64,000 nucleotides of DNA from Plesiomonas sp051652165 (GCF_051652165.1 NZ_JBOFTR010000002.1:124001-188000), one strand, 5' to 3'; counted from the stretch's first letter, positions 33,011 to 42,491 are shown. The notes: generated by a model not told the origin, from the letters alone. Numbers and translations are program-made.

Positions 33011-33115
33011 ATGGTGTGCTGTGATTCGCTTCTGGGCGCAGGTGTGGCATTCTTTAGGGTATTGATGACTGACCGGATACCTTTATTATGGCTGAGATTG
33101 CACCCAATCCGTTGA
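33011..33115 (+). CDS. possible leader peptide overlapping the polA start
   Basis: A 34-codon frame from ATG 33011 sits behind a good AAGGTGAG site and ends at TGA 33113-33115, overlapping the first 28 bases of polA in another frame. polA itself has a poor ribosome-binding site, so translational coupling is conceivable. Nothing else supports it. Confidence 0.25.
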   Translation: MVCCDSLLGAGVAFFRVLMTDRIPLLWLRLHPIR

Positions 33116-35913
33116 TCCTCGTGGATGGATCATCTTACCTCTACCGTGCCTACCATGCTTTTCCACCGCTGACCAATGCACACGGAGAGCCGACCGGTGC
33201 AATGTACGGTGTGCTGAATATGCTCAAAAGCCTGTTAAATCAGTATGCTCCCAGCCAGATGGCGGTGGTGTTTGATGCCAAGGGCAAAACCTTCCGTGAT
33301 GAGATGTTTGCCGAATACAAGGCACACCGCCCGCCGATGCCCGATGATCTGCGCAGCCAGATAGCGCCGCTGCACGAAATGGTGCAGGCGATGGGGTTGC
33401 CGTTGCTGGTGATCAGCGGGGTAGAAGCGGATGATGTGATAGGTACGCTGGCGACTCAGGCAGCCGCCGACGGGCGTGATGTGCTGATCAGCACCGGTGA
33501 TAAAGACATGGCGCAGCTGGTGAACCCACGGATCACCTTGATTAACACCATGAACAACACGGTGTTAGGCCCGCAGGAAGTGCAAGATAAGTACGGTGTT
33601 GGCCCCGAGCTGATTATCGATTTTCTCGCACTGATGGGGGACTCTTCCGATAATATTCCGGGTGTTCCAGGCGTGGGTGAAAAGACCGCGCTGGCGCTAT
33701 TAAACGGTATCGGCAGTATTAAGCAGATTTATACCCAGCTTGACGCTATTCCCGCGCTCGGTTTTCGTGGGGCAAAAACCCTGCCAGCAAAACTGGAGTT
33801 ACACAAAGCCAATGCTGATCTCTCGTACGCATTGGCAACAATCAAAACCGATGTGCCATTAGAGCAAGATCATCTGTCGCTCGATATTCAGCCTGCCGAT
33901 ACCGACAGCCTGATCCGACTGTTTGGCCGTTTTGAATTTAAACGCTGGTTGGCCGATTTACTTGACGGTAAAGATATCAGCGCGCCCGTACCGCTGGCGG
34001 CGGCGCGCCGTACCGGAACAGGCTCAAGCAGTGAAAGCAGTAGCTACTCAGTAGCACAAGCGGCGGTGACTGAGGCAAAGGTTACAGCGGTGAGTGTTGA
34101 TCGCAGTGCGTATGACACCATTCTGACTCAGGCGCAGCTTGATCTGTGGTTGCAAAAATTGCAAGCGGCCGATCTGTTTGCCTTTGATACCGAAACCGAC
34201 GGGCTAGACTATATGACGGCCAATCTAGTCGGTGTCTCTTTTGCCTGTGCAGCTGGTGAAGCGGCCTATCTGCCACTGGCCCATGACTACTTGGATGCCC
34301 CCGATCAGCTTGATCTAACCGCGGTGCTGGCACAGCTCAAGCCGCTACTGGAAGATGCGCAGCGGCAGAAAGTGGGGCAAAACCTGAAGTTTGATCAGAG
34401 CATTTTGGCGCGTTACGGCATTGAACTGCGCGGTATCGCCTATGACACTATGCTTGAATCTTATGTGCTCAACAGCGTCGCCGGTCGCCATGATATGGAT
34501 AGCCTTGCCGAACGCCATCTGGCGCACCAGACCATCAGTTTTGAAGAGGTGGCCGGTAAGGGGAAAAATCAGTTAACCTTCAACCAAATTGCCCTTGAAC
34601 AGGCCGCGCCGTATGCCGCGGAAGATGCCGATATCACCTTGCGTTTGCATCAGGCTCTGTGGCCACAGCTACAGGCCCAACCGAGTTTGGAAAAGGTTTT
34701 TCGTGAGATAGAGATCCCGCTGGTACCCGTATTGTCACGCATTGAGCGCACGGGCGTATTAATTGAGCCGATGCTGCTCAATCAGCAGTCATCTGAATTG
34801 GCGCAGCGTTTGGCTGAGCTCGAAACCGAGGCCCACACGCTGGCGGGTGAGCCGTTTAATCTGGCATCGCCCAAGCAATTACAAGCTATTTTGTTCGATA
34901 AACTCGGTTTACCGGTTCTGAAAAAAACACCGGGCGGCGCACCATCTACCAATGAAGAGGTGTTGGCTGAACTGGCGCTTGATTACCCGTTACCGGCAAT
35001 TTTGCTTGAGTACCGTGGCATGGCAAAGCTCAAATCAACCTATACCGATAAACTGCCGCAGATGATCAATCCGCAGACTGGCCGTTTACACACCTCGTAC
35101 CATCAGGCGGTTACTGCAACAGGCCGTTTATCCTCAACTGATCCTAATTTGCAAAATATTCCTGTTCGTAATGAAGAGGGCCGTCGTATCCGACAGGCGT
35201 TTATTGCGGATACAGGATATAAAATTCTCGCGGCTGACTATTCACAAATTGAGTTACGGATCATGGCGCATCTGTCTGGCGATCAGGGGTTACTGATTGC
35301 TTTCAGTGAAGGTGCCGATATCCATCGTGCTACCGCAGCAGAAGTGTTTGGATTAGCGCGCAATCAAGTCAGTGCGGATCAGCGCCGCAGTGCCAAAGCC
35401 ATTAACTTTGGCCTGATCTACGGCATGAGTGCTTTTGGTCTGGCGCGTCAGCTTGGTATTGGCCGTAATGAAGCCCAACGTTATATGGATCTCTACTTTG
35501 AACGCTATCCTGGCGTGCTTGATTATATGGAAAGCACCCGTAAGCAGGCTACTGCGCAAGGGTATGTTGAAACCCTATTTGGTCGCCGTTTACAACTGCC
35601 AGACATCAATGCAAGTAATGGGATCCGGCGTAAAGCTGCAGAGCGGGCAGCAATCAATGCCCCTATGCAGGGCACGGCGGCGGATATCATCAAAAAAGCA
35701 ATGCTGGCGGTTGATCACTGGCTGCGTGAAACCCCTGAGCTGGGTGTACGTTTGTTGATGCAAGTACACGATGAACTGGTGTTTGAAATTCCACAGCAGC
35801 ATGTAGAGCACTGTACTGCCCAGATCAAACAGATTATGGAGCAGTGTGCTGCGCTGAATGTTCCGCTGGTGGTCGATGTTGGTGTGGGTGATAACTGGGA
35901 TCAAGCACATTAA
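33088..35913 (+). CDS. polA: DNA polymerase I
   Basis: Repair and Okazaki-fragment maturation polymerase. The 941-residue protein has the 5'-3' exonuclease domain (1-290; ILVDGSSYLYRAYHAF, GDSSDNIPGVPGVGEKTA), the 3'-5' exonuclease (about 345-535; FAFDTETDGLD and YAAEDADITLRL, with its acidic residues kept) and the polymerase (motif A DYSQIELRIMAHLSGD, motif B RRSAKAINFGLIYG, motif C QVHDELVFE). It is slightly longer than E. coli PolI (928) through a Ser-rich linker near residues 305-330. The ATG has a weak ribosome-binding site. Spot 42 follows it, as in E. coli. Confidence 0.98.
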   Translation: MAEIAPNPLILVDGSSYLYRAYHAFPPLTNAHGEPTGAMYGVLNMLKSLLNQYAPSQMAVVFDAKGKTFRDEMFAEYKAHRPPMPDDLRSQIAPLHEMVQAMGLPLLVISGVEADDVIGTLATQAAADGRDVLISTGDKDMAQLVNPRITLINTMNNTVLGPQEVQDKYGVGPELIIDFLALMGDSSDNIPGVPGVGEKTALALLNGIGSIKQIYTQLDAIPALGFRGAKTLPAKLELHKANADLSYALATIKTDVPLEQDHLSLDIQPADTDSLIRLFGRFEFKRWLADLLDGKDISAPVPLAAARRTGTGSSSESSSYSVAQAAVTEAKVTAVSVDRSAYDTILTQAQLDLWLQKLQAADLFAFDTETDGLDYMTANLVGVSFACAAGEAAYLPLAHDYLDAPDQLDLTAVLAQLKPLLEDAQRQKVGQNLKFDQSILARYGIELRGIAYDTMLESYVLNSVAGRHDMDSLAERHLAHQTISFEEVAGKGKNQLTFNQIALEQAAPYAAEDADITLRLHQALWPQLQAQPSLEKVFREIEIPLVPVLSRIERTGVLIEPMLLNQQSSELAQRLAELETEAHTLAGEPFNLASPKQLQAILFDKLGLPVLKKTPGGAPSTNEEVLAELALDYPLPAILLEYRGMAKLKSTYTDKLPQMINPQTGRLHTSYHQAVTATGRLSSTDPNLQNIPVRNEEGRRIRQAFIADTGYKILAADYSQIELRIMAHLSGDQGLLIAFSEGADIHRATAAEVFGLARNQVSADQRRSAKAINFGLIYGMSAFGLARQLGIGRNEAQRYMDLYFERYPGVLDYMESTRKQATAQGYVETLFGRRLQLPDINASNGIRRKAAERAAINAPMQGTAADIIKKAMLAVDHWLRETPELGVRLLMQVHDELVFEIPQQHVEHCTAQIKQIMEQCAALNVPLVVDVGVGDNWDQAH

Positions 35914-36151
35914 GTTTATCACGGTGGTTTTTACTGAAAATACCTCACTGGGTGCTTTGGTATCAGTATTAGGCAACCGTAAACAAACGAAACGGACCAT
36001 AGTCAGAGCGAGTATGGTTATAAAGTAATTTTATATTGAAAAATAACTCACAAATTAATGTTATTTTTTGTGATGAAGTGCAACAAAAAGGTGAAAGTAA
36101 ACGACAGAAAGCCCTTTACCTACACCGCTAAAGTACTGTAAAGTTTATCAC

Positions 36152-36260
36152 GTAGGGTACAGAGGTAAGATGTTCTATCTTTCAGACCTTTTACTTCACG
36201 TAATTGGATTTGGCTGAATTTTTTAGCCGCCCCAGTTGTTATGACTGGGGCGTTCTTTTA
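36152..36260 (+). ncRNA. spf: Spot 42 small RNA
   Basis: Hfq-dependent RNA that represses catabolic genes when glucose is plentiful. The 109-base sequence is almost the same as E. coli Spot 42: GTAGGGTACAGAGGTAAG at the 5' end, then the unstructured pairing regions, and the terminator GCCGCCCCAG...CTGGGGCG with T-run to 36260. The position after polA is conserved. A TAAAGT hexamer (36139-36144) fits a -10, and TGTGATGAAGTGCAAC (36069-36084) is a weak CRP-like site; CRP-cAMP represses spf in E. coli. Confidence 0.96.
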
Positions 36261-36534
36261 TGGATAAAATCCAAAATAGTGGGCTGTTTTCTCTTCGTAT
36301 TGTGTTGATATATGGCCACTACTTCTCCTCGGCTTTCCCTCTATTTCCCCTTTTTTTGCGCCTGCTATTGCATTCCATTATATTATTTTTTGTTTATTTA
36401 CCTTTCTGTTTTATTACCTTAAGTTACTCTTTTAAAAGATAAATGATTTAAAATGTGCGATATACATCACTGATTTTCACGTTTAAATTAGAGTAATTAC
36501 TTTAATTTAAGCGTAGAGTCTATATAATCAACAG

Positions 36535-36641
36535 GCTCTTCTTATTTATCTTAGATTGTGCAGAGTTGACTCTGATACTGTGCAGAGAAAACCAGCAGTG
36601 ATTCTACTGTATTTTCAGGCCAGCTTTTGCTGGCTTTTTTT
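36535..36641 (+). ncRNA. candidate small RNA downstream of spf
   Basis: A consensus -10 TATAAT (36523-36528) lies 270 bases after Spot 42. A perfect GCCAGC-TTTT-GCTGGC terminator with seven T ends at 36641, giving a transcript of about 107 bases with no reading frame of note. TGTGCAGAG occurs twice (36557, 36579). The -35 is poor (TTTAAT-like). I do not recognise the RNA; I recall that Vibrionaceae carry a second small RNA near spf, but I cannot say whether they are related. Confidence 0.5.
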
Positions 36642-37379
36642 ATTGCCATTGTTATTAATTGGTGGTTTTTTTGTTTATTTTAAGTAAAGATCGTAATAAC
36701 TATTGCAGTTATTTATGTATCAACGAGTATGCAGAAGAGCACATATATGTCGTTATAAAAAAACAGCTTTATTGAACTTATTTATTGTTGCGAAATCATG
36801 GATAAGATGAAAGAGAGCCATGTTATTGTGGGTATAATGGGTGACATGTTGTAATAATAAGAGTGAAAAGAGTCGATCTAGCACAATATATACCGTGTAG
36901 TGCTCTTTTTTGCATAAAGATCTTGCGAAACCATGCAGGATCGAAGATCCTAAAAAGATAACGATAAAAATCTCCTATTTCTCTCCCGTTGCCCCATCGC
37001 ACGATGGGGACTTTGTTTTTTCTGCGATATACCTCCCATCTGTTTGAGTCTATTTTGTACTGACTTTTTTGCTGAGAAATCATGACATTTAGTCACATTA
37101 ACCATAAATAGACAGGGTATTTCGCATAAGATAACAATACGTACTCTACAAAAAATCCTCAAAATGGATAGTTACCAATACCGGTTATTAGAGAGCAGAG
37201 TGGTTGAAAACCCATTTTTGAGCCACTCACTGTGTGATAGCGTCATTATTCATGGGTTAATCAGGGCAATTTTCCTGCTTTTTATTCATTTGCAGGGCCG
37301 AAAGCCTAGAATGTTCTATTTCTGAGCGTAAACACTGGCATAATATGGCCTACTGATCCCGCATCACAATGGTGTTGAT

Positions 37380-37940
37380 ATGACCCGCGAAAAGAAAACC
37401 CGTAAAGCGCCAAGTGGCGTTAAACTTGATTCATCAAAGCCGAAAAAAAGCCGTGCCGAACTTGATCAAATGTCACGTGATCAAAAGCGACTAAAAAAGC
37501 GTAAAGGCCTTAACTCAGGTACACGCCAAAATCCGGAAGGCTCTTCACGTAAGGCAGATAGCCGTGCAGATAAAGACCCGCGTATCGGCAGTAAAAAACC
37601 GGTGCCACTGATGGTTGAATTTGTAAACCGTCAGCCGAAAAAAGCAGCCGTTGTTAAGCCGGTAGAAAAAGAGACTCTTTCCCCAGAACTTGAACTGGCA
37701 CAACTGGAAGCTAATGAGCGTCTGCACCTGTTGTTAGATCGTGTTGATAACGGTGAAAGTATCAGTAAAGAAGAGCAACATTATATTGATAGCTGCCTTG
37801 ATCGTGTTGATGAACTGATGCAACTGCTTGGTTTGTCTGATGAAGAAGAGGACGAATCTGAAACGCCTGCACCGGTAAAAAGCAGTGATCCAGAAGATTT
37901 GTGGGAGCGTTTTAACAACAGTGATCCGAAGTCATTCTGA
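37380..37940 (+). CDS. yihI: Der GTPase-activating protein YihI
   Basis: Stimulates GTP hydrolysis by the ribosome-assembly GTPase Der. The 186-residue protein is highly basic and disordered at the N-terminus (TREKKTRKAPSGVKLDSSKPKKSR; SGTRQNPEGSSRKAD) and acidic at the C-terminus (LLGLSDEEEDESE), as in E. coli YihI. The stop shares a base with the start of the next gene (TGATG), so the two are translated together, and hemN follows. Confidence 0.93.
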   Translation: MTREKKTRKAPSGVKLDSSKPKKSRAELDQMSRDQKRLKKRKGLNSGTRQNPEGSSRKADSRADKDPRIGSKKPVPLMVEFVNRQPKKAAVVKPVEKETLSPELELAQLEANERLHLLLDRVDNGESISKEEQHYIDSCLDRVDELMQLLGLSDEEEDESETPAPVKSSDPEDLWERFNNSDPKSF

Positions 37941-38398
37941 TGCTGTGGCAACAGGGATTAGTATTGGCAGCAGTGATGATACTGCTGCCATTAGCCTTAT
38001 ACGCGGGTTGGTTACTGAGCAAACTGTGGCAACAGCGGCAGGCACAGCACCATCGGCAACAGCAACGTAACCAGACACTGGCCGACAGCATTCAGACCAT
38101 CGCACTGGCGATGCAGTCTGGGCAGTGTAATTTATCAGAAGGCGTGTTGCGCCTGCACCCTCTACTTGAGGCAGTGAATCAGGCAGATACCCCGCAATTA
38201 TCTACCCATTTTCCGGCAATGCAGGCTCTGTTTGAGGCTGTTGCTGCCATGCCAACACATGAAGCCCGCAAAAATTACAAACGTAATCAAATTATGAAAT
38301 GGGATCTGGAACGCGAGCTGGCAGAAAGCCGCCTGCAAACAGAGATCGAAGATGAGCTGCCAACTCTGCTTGCCTGGTGTTCTCGATTACCGAAATAA
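37940..38398 (+). CDS. DUF2489 membrane-anchored protein, function unknown
   Basis: A 152-residue protein with one N-terminal membrane helix (LWQQGLVLAAVMILLPLALYAGWLL) and a cytoplasmic Gln/Arg-rich helical part, including MPTHEARKNYKRNQIMKWDLERELAESR. It belongs to the small family usually found between yihI and hemN in Vibrio and Aeromonas relatives; it is absent from E. coli at this place. Context suggests a link to haem synthesis or ribosome assembly, but no function can be assigned. Confidence 0.85.
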   Translation: MLWQQGLVLAAVMILLPLALYAGWLLSKLWQQRQAQHHRQQQRNQTLADSIQTIALAMQSGQCNLSEGVLRLHPLLEAVNQADTPQLSTHFPAMQALFEAVAAMPTHEARKNYKRNQIMKWDLERELAESRLQTEIEDELPTLLAWCSRLPK

Positions 38399-38436
38399 AA
38401 GCAGTTTTAAGCTGCGGTGAATTGGAAGGAATGAGC

Positions 38437-39819
38437 ATGTCTGTGATTGTGAATAACCCCACTGAGTGGGATTTGGCGTTAATTCAGAAGTATAACTACT
38501 CTGGTCCACGCTATACGTCGTATCCTACGGCACTTGAATTTCATGAAGGTTATCAAGAGAGCGATTTTAAGCAGGCCGTTGCCCGTTATCCAGAGCGCCC
38601 GCTATCACTGTATATTCACATTCCTTTTTGCCACAAGCTTTGCTATTTCTGCGGTTGTAATAAAGTGATTACCCGCCATGTGCACAAGGCCGATCACTAC
38701 CTTGATGTGCTAGAACAAGAGATTATTCAGCGCGCAACGCTGTTTACTGACCGTCAGGTTTCCCAGATCCACTGGGGTGGCGGCACGCCGACCTTCCTGA
38801 GTAAAACACAAGTCAGCCGTTTGATTCACCTGCTGCGAACCCATTTTAATGTGCGTGCCGATGCTGAGATCAGTATTGAACTTGACCCGCGTGAAATTGA
38901 GCTCGATATGCTCGATCACCTGCGGGCTGAAGGCTTTAACCGCATGAGCATGGGGGTGCAGGATTTCAACAAAGATGTTCAGCAGTTGGTTAACCGTGAG
39001 CAGGATGAAGATTTTATCTTTGCGCTGATTGCCCGTGCTCGCCAGCTTGGGTTTGCTTCAACCAATATTGATTTGATTTACGGCCTGCCAAAACAGACAC
39101 CGGAAAGTTTTGCATTCACCCTGCAAAAGGTCATTGAGTTAAACCCTGATCGCCTGAGCGTGTTTAATTATGCGCATCTGCCTGCACGTTTTCCGGCACA
39201 GCGAAAAATTCGCGATGAAGACTTGCCAAATCCGGCACAGAAATTGGCCATCCTGCAAGAGAGTATTGAAACCTTGTGTGGGGCAGGTTATCAGTTTATC
39301 GGGATGGATCACTTTGCGCGTCCGCAAGATGAGCTGGCTATTGCCCAGCGTCAGGGCCAGTTGCACCGTAATTTTCAGGGTTATACCACGCAAGCAGAGT
39401 GTGATCTGCTCGGTATGGGCGTATCAGCCATCAGCATGATTGGCGATCACTATGCACAAAATCAGCGTGAGCTTAAACACTACTATGCGCAGGTTACTGA
39501 GCAGGGGCATGCGTTGAATAAAGGCCTGCGGATGAGCGATGAAGACTGCTTACGCCGTGATGTTATCAAAGCCTTGATCTGTAATTTCCAGCTTTCGTTT
39601 GCCGAGATAGAAGCGCAGTACCCGATTGATTTTAAACAGCACTTTGCAGAGGATTTGGCTCTGCTTGCCCCGTTAGCCGCCGATGGATTAGTGACGTTGA
39701 GCGATGAGGGGATCACTGTAATGCCACGCGGTCATCTGCTGATCCGTAATATCTGTATGTGTTTTGATACCTATTTGCGTCAACAAGCGCGTCGCCAGCA
39801 GTTCTCGCGAGTGATTTAA
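38437..39819 (+). CDS. hemN: oxygen-independent coproporphyrinogen III dehydrogenase
   Basis: Radical-SAM enzyme that decarboxylates coproporphyrinogen III under anaerobic conditions in haem synthesis. The 4Fe-4S/SAM motif HIPFCHKLCYFCGC is at about residues 58-71; HWGGGTPTFLS, GVQDFN, NIDLIYGLPKQT and the C-terminal MCFDTYLRQ...FSRVI all match E. coli HemN. Two in-frame ATGs lie at 38431 and 38437; AAGGA ends directly at 38430, so only the second has proper spacing. 460 residues versus 457 in E. coli. Confidence 0.97.
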   Translation: MSVIVNNPTEWDLALIQKYNYSGPRYTSYPTALEFHEGYQESDFKQAVARYPERPLSLYIHIPFCHKLCYFCGCNKVITRHVHKADHYLDVLEQEIIQRATLFTDRQVSQIHWGGGTPTFLSKTQVSRLIHLLRTHFNVRADAEISIELDPREIELDMLDHLRAEGFNRMSMGVQDFNKDVQQLVNREQDEDFIFALIARARQLGFASTNIDLIYGLPKQTPESFAFTLQKVIELNPDRLSVFNYAHLPARFPAQRKIRDEDLPNPAQKLAILQESIETLCGAGYQFIGMDHFARPQDELAIAQRQGQLHRNFQGYTTQAECDLLGMGVSAISMIGDHYAQNQRELKHYYAQVTEQGHALNKGLRMSDEDCLRRDVIKALICNFQLSFAEIEAQYPIDFKQHFAEDLALLAPLAADGLVTLSDEGITVMPRGHLLIRNICMCFDTYLRQQARRQQFSRVI

Positions 39820-39825
39820 CCGATA

Positions 39826-39866
39826 AAAAATGCCGCCGTGATGCACCAGCATCCGGCGGCATTTTT
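39826..39866. terminator. bidirectional terminator between hemN and engB
   Basis: AAAAATGCCGCC and GGCGGCATTTTT form a 12-bp outer stem, with a further CCG-GATGC/GCATC-CGG inner stem. A and T runs on the two sides serve both convergent genes. Confidence 0.92.
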
Positions 39867-39902
39867 ACGTTATTAAATACCTACAAAAAGTGTGCGTGAA
39901 GA

Positions 39903-40547
39903 TTACGCTTCGTCTGCTGCCGCTTGCTGTGCGTTCAACGCTTCAATTTCATGGGTAAACCAGGTATCAAGCTTAATGCGCAGCAGATCAACACCGAATT
40001 TTTTCAGTGATGAGAAGGCCTCAACCTGAATATCACCGCCAAAAGTAACAACCGCATCACGCACCATTTTTACTTGGTTTTTACGTGCGCCACTGGCCAG
40101 CTTGTCGGCTTTAGTCAGTAGAATTAGCACGGGTAAACCGGCATCAACTGCCCACATCACCATTTGCTGATCCAGATCTTTTAGAGGGTGACGGATATCC
40201 ATCAGCACGACCAGACCACGCAGGCATTCGCGTTTTTGCAAGTATTCGCCCAGTGCTCGCTGCCACTTTAGCTTCATCTCTTCAGGCACTTGTGCATAGC
40301 CGTAACCGGGTAAGTCGACTAAACGGGCTTGTTCGGCCACTTCAAATAAGTTGATCAGCTGGGTACGGCCTGGCGTTTTACTGGTACGCGCCAGATTTTT
40401 TTGGTTGGTTAAGGTATTTAGCGCGCTGGATTTTCCGGCGTTTGAGCGGCCCGCAAAGGCAACTTCAATAGCATTATCCATCGGAAGGTGACGGATATCC
40501 GGAGCACTGGTGACAAAATGTGTAACATGATAATTAAATTGAGCCAC
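39903..40547 (-). CDS. engB: ribosome-assembly GTPase EngB (YsxC/YihA)
   Basis: Essential small GTPase needed for 50S subunit assembly. The 214-residue protein has G1 AGRSNAGKSSALN, G2 KTPGRTQ, G3 DLPGYGYA and G4 TKADKL, all as expected. N-terminus MAQFNYHVTHFVTSAPDIRHLP is typical. It is divergent from the cytochrome c4 gene, a pairing seen in Vibrio and Pseudomonas relatives. Confidence 0.97.
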   Translation of the reverse strand: MAQFNYHVTHFVTSAPDIRHLPMDNAIEVAFAGRSNAGKSSALNTLTNQKNLARTSKTPGRTQLINLFEVAEQARLVDLPGYGYAQVPEEMKLKWQRALGEYLQKRECLRGLVVLMDIRHPLKDLDQQMVMWAVDAGLPVLILLTKADKLASGARKNQVKMVRDAVVTFGGDIQVEAFSSLKKFGVDLLRIKLDTWFTHEIEALNAQQAAADEA

Positions 40548-40717
40548 GGAACGATCTCCACCCTAGTCAAATGTGGTGCACTGATTTCTTTTATGTGAAA
40601 ATGTGTAAAATATCTGTTGTAATAATTCAGGGGAAAGCGTGAACACTTCCCCTTACTGTAACGGACAGGATTATCCGTTATCGGCATAACAACAATCATA
40701 TAGCTAAATGGAACGCC

Positions 40718-41344
40718 ATGAAAAAATTTGCGCTCGTGATGTCAATGATGCTGGGTGTTAGCGGTATGGCGCAGGCACAGGGAGATGCAGAAGCGGGTAA
40801 AAAAATTGCTTCTGCGGTTTGTGTTGCTTGCCACAATGCCGATGGGAATAGCACCATCACTGCCAACCCTAAATTGGCCGGACAACATAACAAATATCTG
40901 CTCAAGCAGCTAAAAGAATTCCAATTAGCTGCACATACCAATGCCCAACAAGGGCGCGCTAACCCGATTATGCAGGGGCAAGTGGCTACACTGTCTGAGC
41001 AAGATTTGGAGAATCTGGCCGCATGGTTCTCACAACAAACACCAGCACCTGCCTATACCCGTAAAGATAGCGTAACGTTGGGTAAGCAACTGTATATGGC
41101 AGGTGATAAACAACGCGGTATTCCGGCGTGTGTAGCCTGCCATGGCCCACGTGGTAACGGCGCTAATCTTTCAGGCTTTCCGAAAATTTCGGGCCAACAT
41201 GCTGATTATATTATCGCACAACTTAACGCGTTTCGGGCTGGGCAACGGCAAAATGACCCAAATAGTATGATGCGTCAGATTGCCGCATCACTCACAGATA
41301 AAGAGATCAGTGCATTAGCGGGCTATTTAGGTGGTTTACACTGA
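40718..41344 (+). CDS. dihaem cytochrome c4
   Basis: Periplasmic electron carrier. The 208-residue precursor has a signal peptide (MKKFALVMSMMLGVSGMAQAQ) and two similar cytochrome c domains, each with CxxCH (CVACHNADG near residue 37 and CVACHGPRG near 135) and a distal Met candidate (NPIMQGQ and NSMMRQIA). Fits electron transfer to a cbb3- or aa3-type oxidase. ATG is preceded by a weak GGAACGCC site. A hairpin follows. Confidence 0.93.
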   Translation: MKKFALVMSMMLGVSGMAQAQGDAEAGKKIASAVCVACHNADGNSTITANPKLAGQHNKYLLKQLKEFQLAAHTNAQQGRANPIMQGQVATLSEQDLENLAAWFSQQTPAPAYTRKDSVTLGKQLYMAGDKQRGIPACVACHGPRGNGANLSGFPKISGQHADYIIAQLNAFRAGQRQNDPNSMMRQIAASLTDKEISALAGYLGGLH

Positions 41345-41372
41345 GTTTTAGTGTGTAATTACAAATGATACA

Positions 41373-41392
41373 GTGGCCTGTTTACAGGCCAC
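41373..41392. terminator. hairpin between cytochrome c4 gene and add
   Basis: GTGGCCTG-TTTA-CAGGCCAC is a perfect 8-bp stem between convergent genes, without a T-run. Confidence 0.5.
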
Positions 41393-41483
41393 ACAGCACA
41401 CAGCGAGTCTCCGTATGCATTGCAGATGGTTCTACCGCTAATGCACTCAAGCATTGCGTACGTGAGTGGCTCATTTTATAACA

Positions 41484-42491
41484 TTACATACTGCGTGCAC
41501 GCGCTTTGGCACGTAAAGCGGCTTTATCACTTGCACTTAAAAATGCTTGTGTCATGCCGTTTTCTTGCGCTTGGCGGATTTGTGCGGTTGACAAGCCTGC
41601 GGCAGGTGCAGCAACAAGATATTCATGGCGAATATCAATGCCCTCTACTGCGGGATCATCCGTATTCAGGCTGGCTAAAATGCCGTGTGCCAAGAACGCT
41701 TTCAGTGGATGATCACTCAACGTACTGACTGTTGTGGTTTGTATATTTGAAGTCAGTGCTGATTCAATACCGATTTGGTGTTCAGCGAGGTAATCCATCA
41801 AACGGGGATCTTCAATCGCTTTGACCCCATGCCCAATACGCTCGGCACCGAGTTGATTAATCGCTTGCCAAATGCTCTCTGCACCTGCAGCTTCACCTGC
41901 ATGTACAGTAATATGTAACCCAGCATCACGGACTTGGTGAAAATGTGGTACAAACAGCTCACCAGGTTGACCAAGCTCATCACCGGCCAGATCGATTGCC
42001 ACTAAATGCTGGCGGCAAGCAAGCAGTGCATCTAACTCTTGCTGACAGGCCACTGTGCCAAATGTGCGGCTTAAAATCCCAATTAAGTTCGCTTGTACGG
42101 TGAAATCTTTCTGCCCTTGTGTAATGCCATCAATGACCGCTTCTACCACGCCTTGCAGTGGTAAGTTGTGTTTCATTGCCATGTAATAAGGGGAAAAACG
42201 CAGTTCGGTATAATCTAACCCAATCTTATCGGCATCTTGCATATTTTCATAGGCAACACGGCGACAGGCATCAAGATCAGCAAGCACACTCACACCCCAA
42301 TCAAGCTTTTGTAGAAAGCTGACTAAGGTTGGCGCATTATCAGTAATACTAACGTAGGGTAGCAATGCATTCAGATTATCCGCAGGCAGTGCGATACCGT
42401 GCTGCTGACCTAATGCCAAGATAGTTGCAGGGCGGATATTGCCATCAAGGTGGCGGTGTAAGTCGGTCAACGGTAAATCACGAGCGATCAT
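41484..42491 (-). CDS. add: adenosine deaminase
   Basis: Zinc enzyme that deaminates adenosine and deoxyadenosine to inosine forms. ATG 42491 is seven bases after GGGAGA and gives 335 residues, near E. coli Add (333). Motifs: zinc ligands in LPLTDLHRHLDGNIRP, ITVHAGEAAG, RIGHGVKAI, and SLNTDDPAV with catalytic and zinc-binding Asp. It is not in the E. coli add context; here it lies between cytochrome c4 and glnG. Confidence 0.96.
   Translation of the reverse strand: MIARDLPLTDLHRHLDGNIRPATILALGQQHGIALPADNLNALLPYVSITDNAPTLVSFLQKLDWGVSVLADLDACRRVAYENMQDADKIGLDYTELRFSPYYMAMKHNLPLQGVVEAVIDGITQGQKDFTVQANLIGILSRTFGTVACQQELDALLACRQHLVAIDLAGDELGQPGELFVPHFHQVRDAGLHITVHAGEAAGAESIWQAINQLGAERIGHGVKAIEDPRLMDYLAEHQIGIESALTSNIQTTTVSTLSDHPLKAFLAHGILASLNTDDPAVEGIDIRHEYLVAAPAAGLSTAQIRQAQENGMTQAFLSASDKAALRAKARARSM

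Larger units (their letters stand above)
31831..33087. other. 1.26-kb intergenic region upstream of polA, rich in signals
   Basis: Holds, in order, an unassigned 330 bases, a Fur box and RyhB RNA (32193-32320), a heptanucleotide repeat (32369-32430), a GATC/DnaA-box/AT-rich cluster (32455-32891) and a possible leader peptide frame (33011-33115). Each is listed separately. No conventional protein gene is seen. Confidence 0.7.
35914..37379. other. 1.47-kb RNA-rich intergenic region between polA and yihI
   Basis: Contains spf (36152-36260), a small-RNA candidate (36535-36641) and several further hairpins: AGCAC/GTGCT with a T-run ending near 36912, AGGATC/GATCCT near 36940, and CCCCATC/GATGGGG near 36992-37009 followed by a T-rich stretch. 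A TATAAT at 36833-36838 could start another short transcript. No protein gene is supported. CsrC, found near yihI in E. coli, is not recognisable. Confidence 0.6.

Noticed and set aside
36823..37083. 86-codon minus-strand frame between spf and yihI
   Set aside because: Runs through several hairpins and shows no family or ribosome-binding site.
36785..37140. CsrC small RNA
   Set aside because: The location fits E. coli, but the repeated GGA loop motifs needed for CsrA binding are not there.
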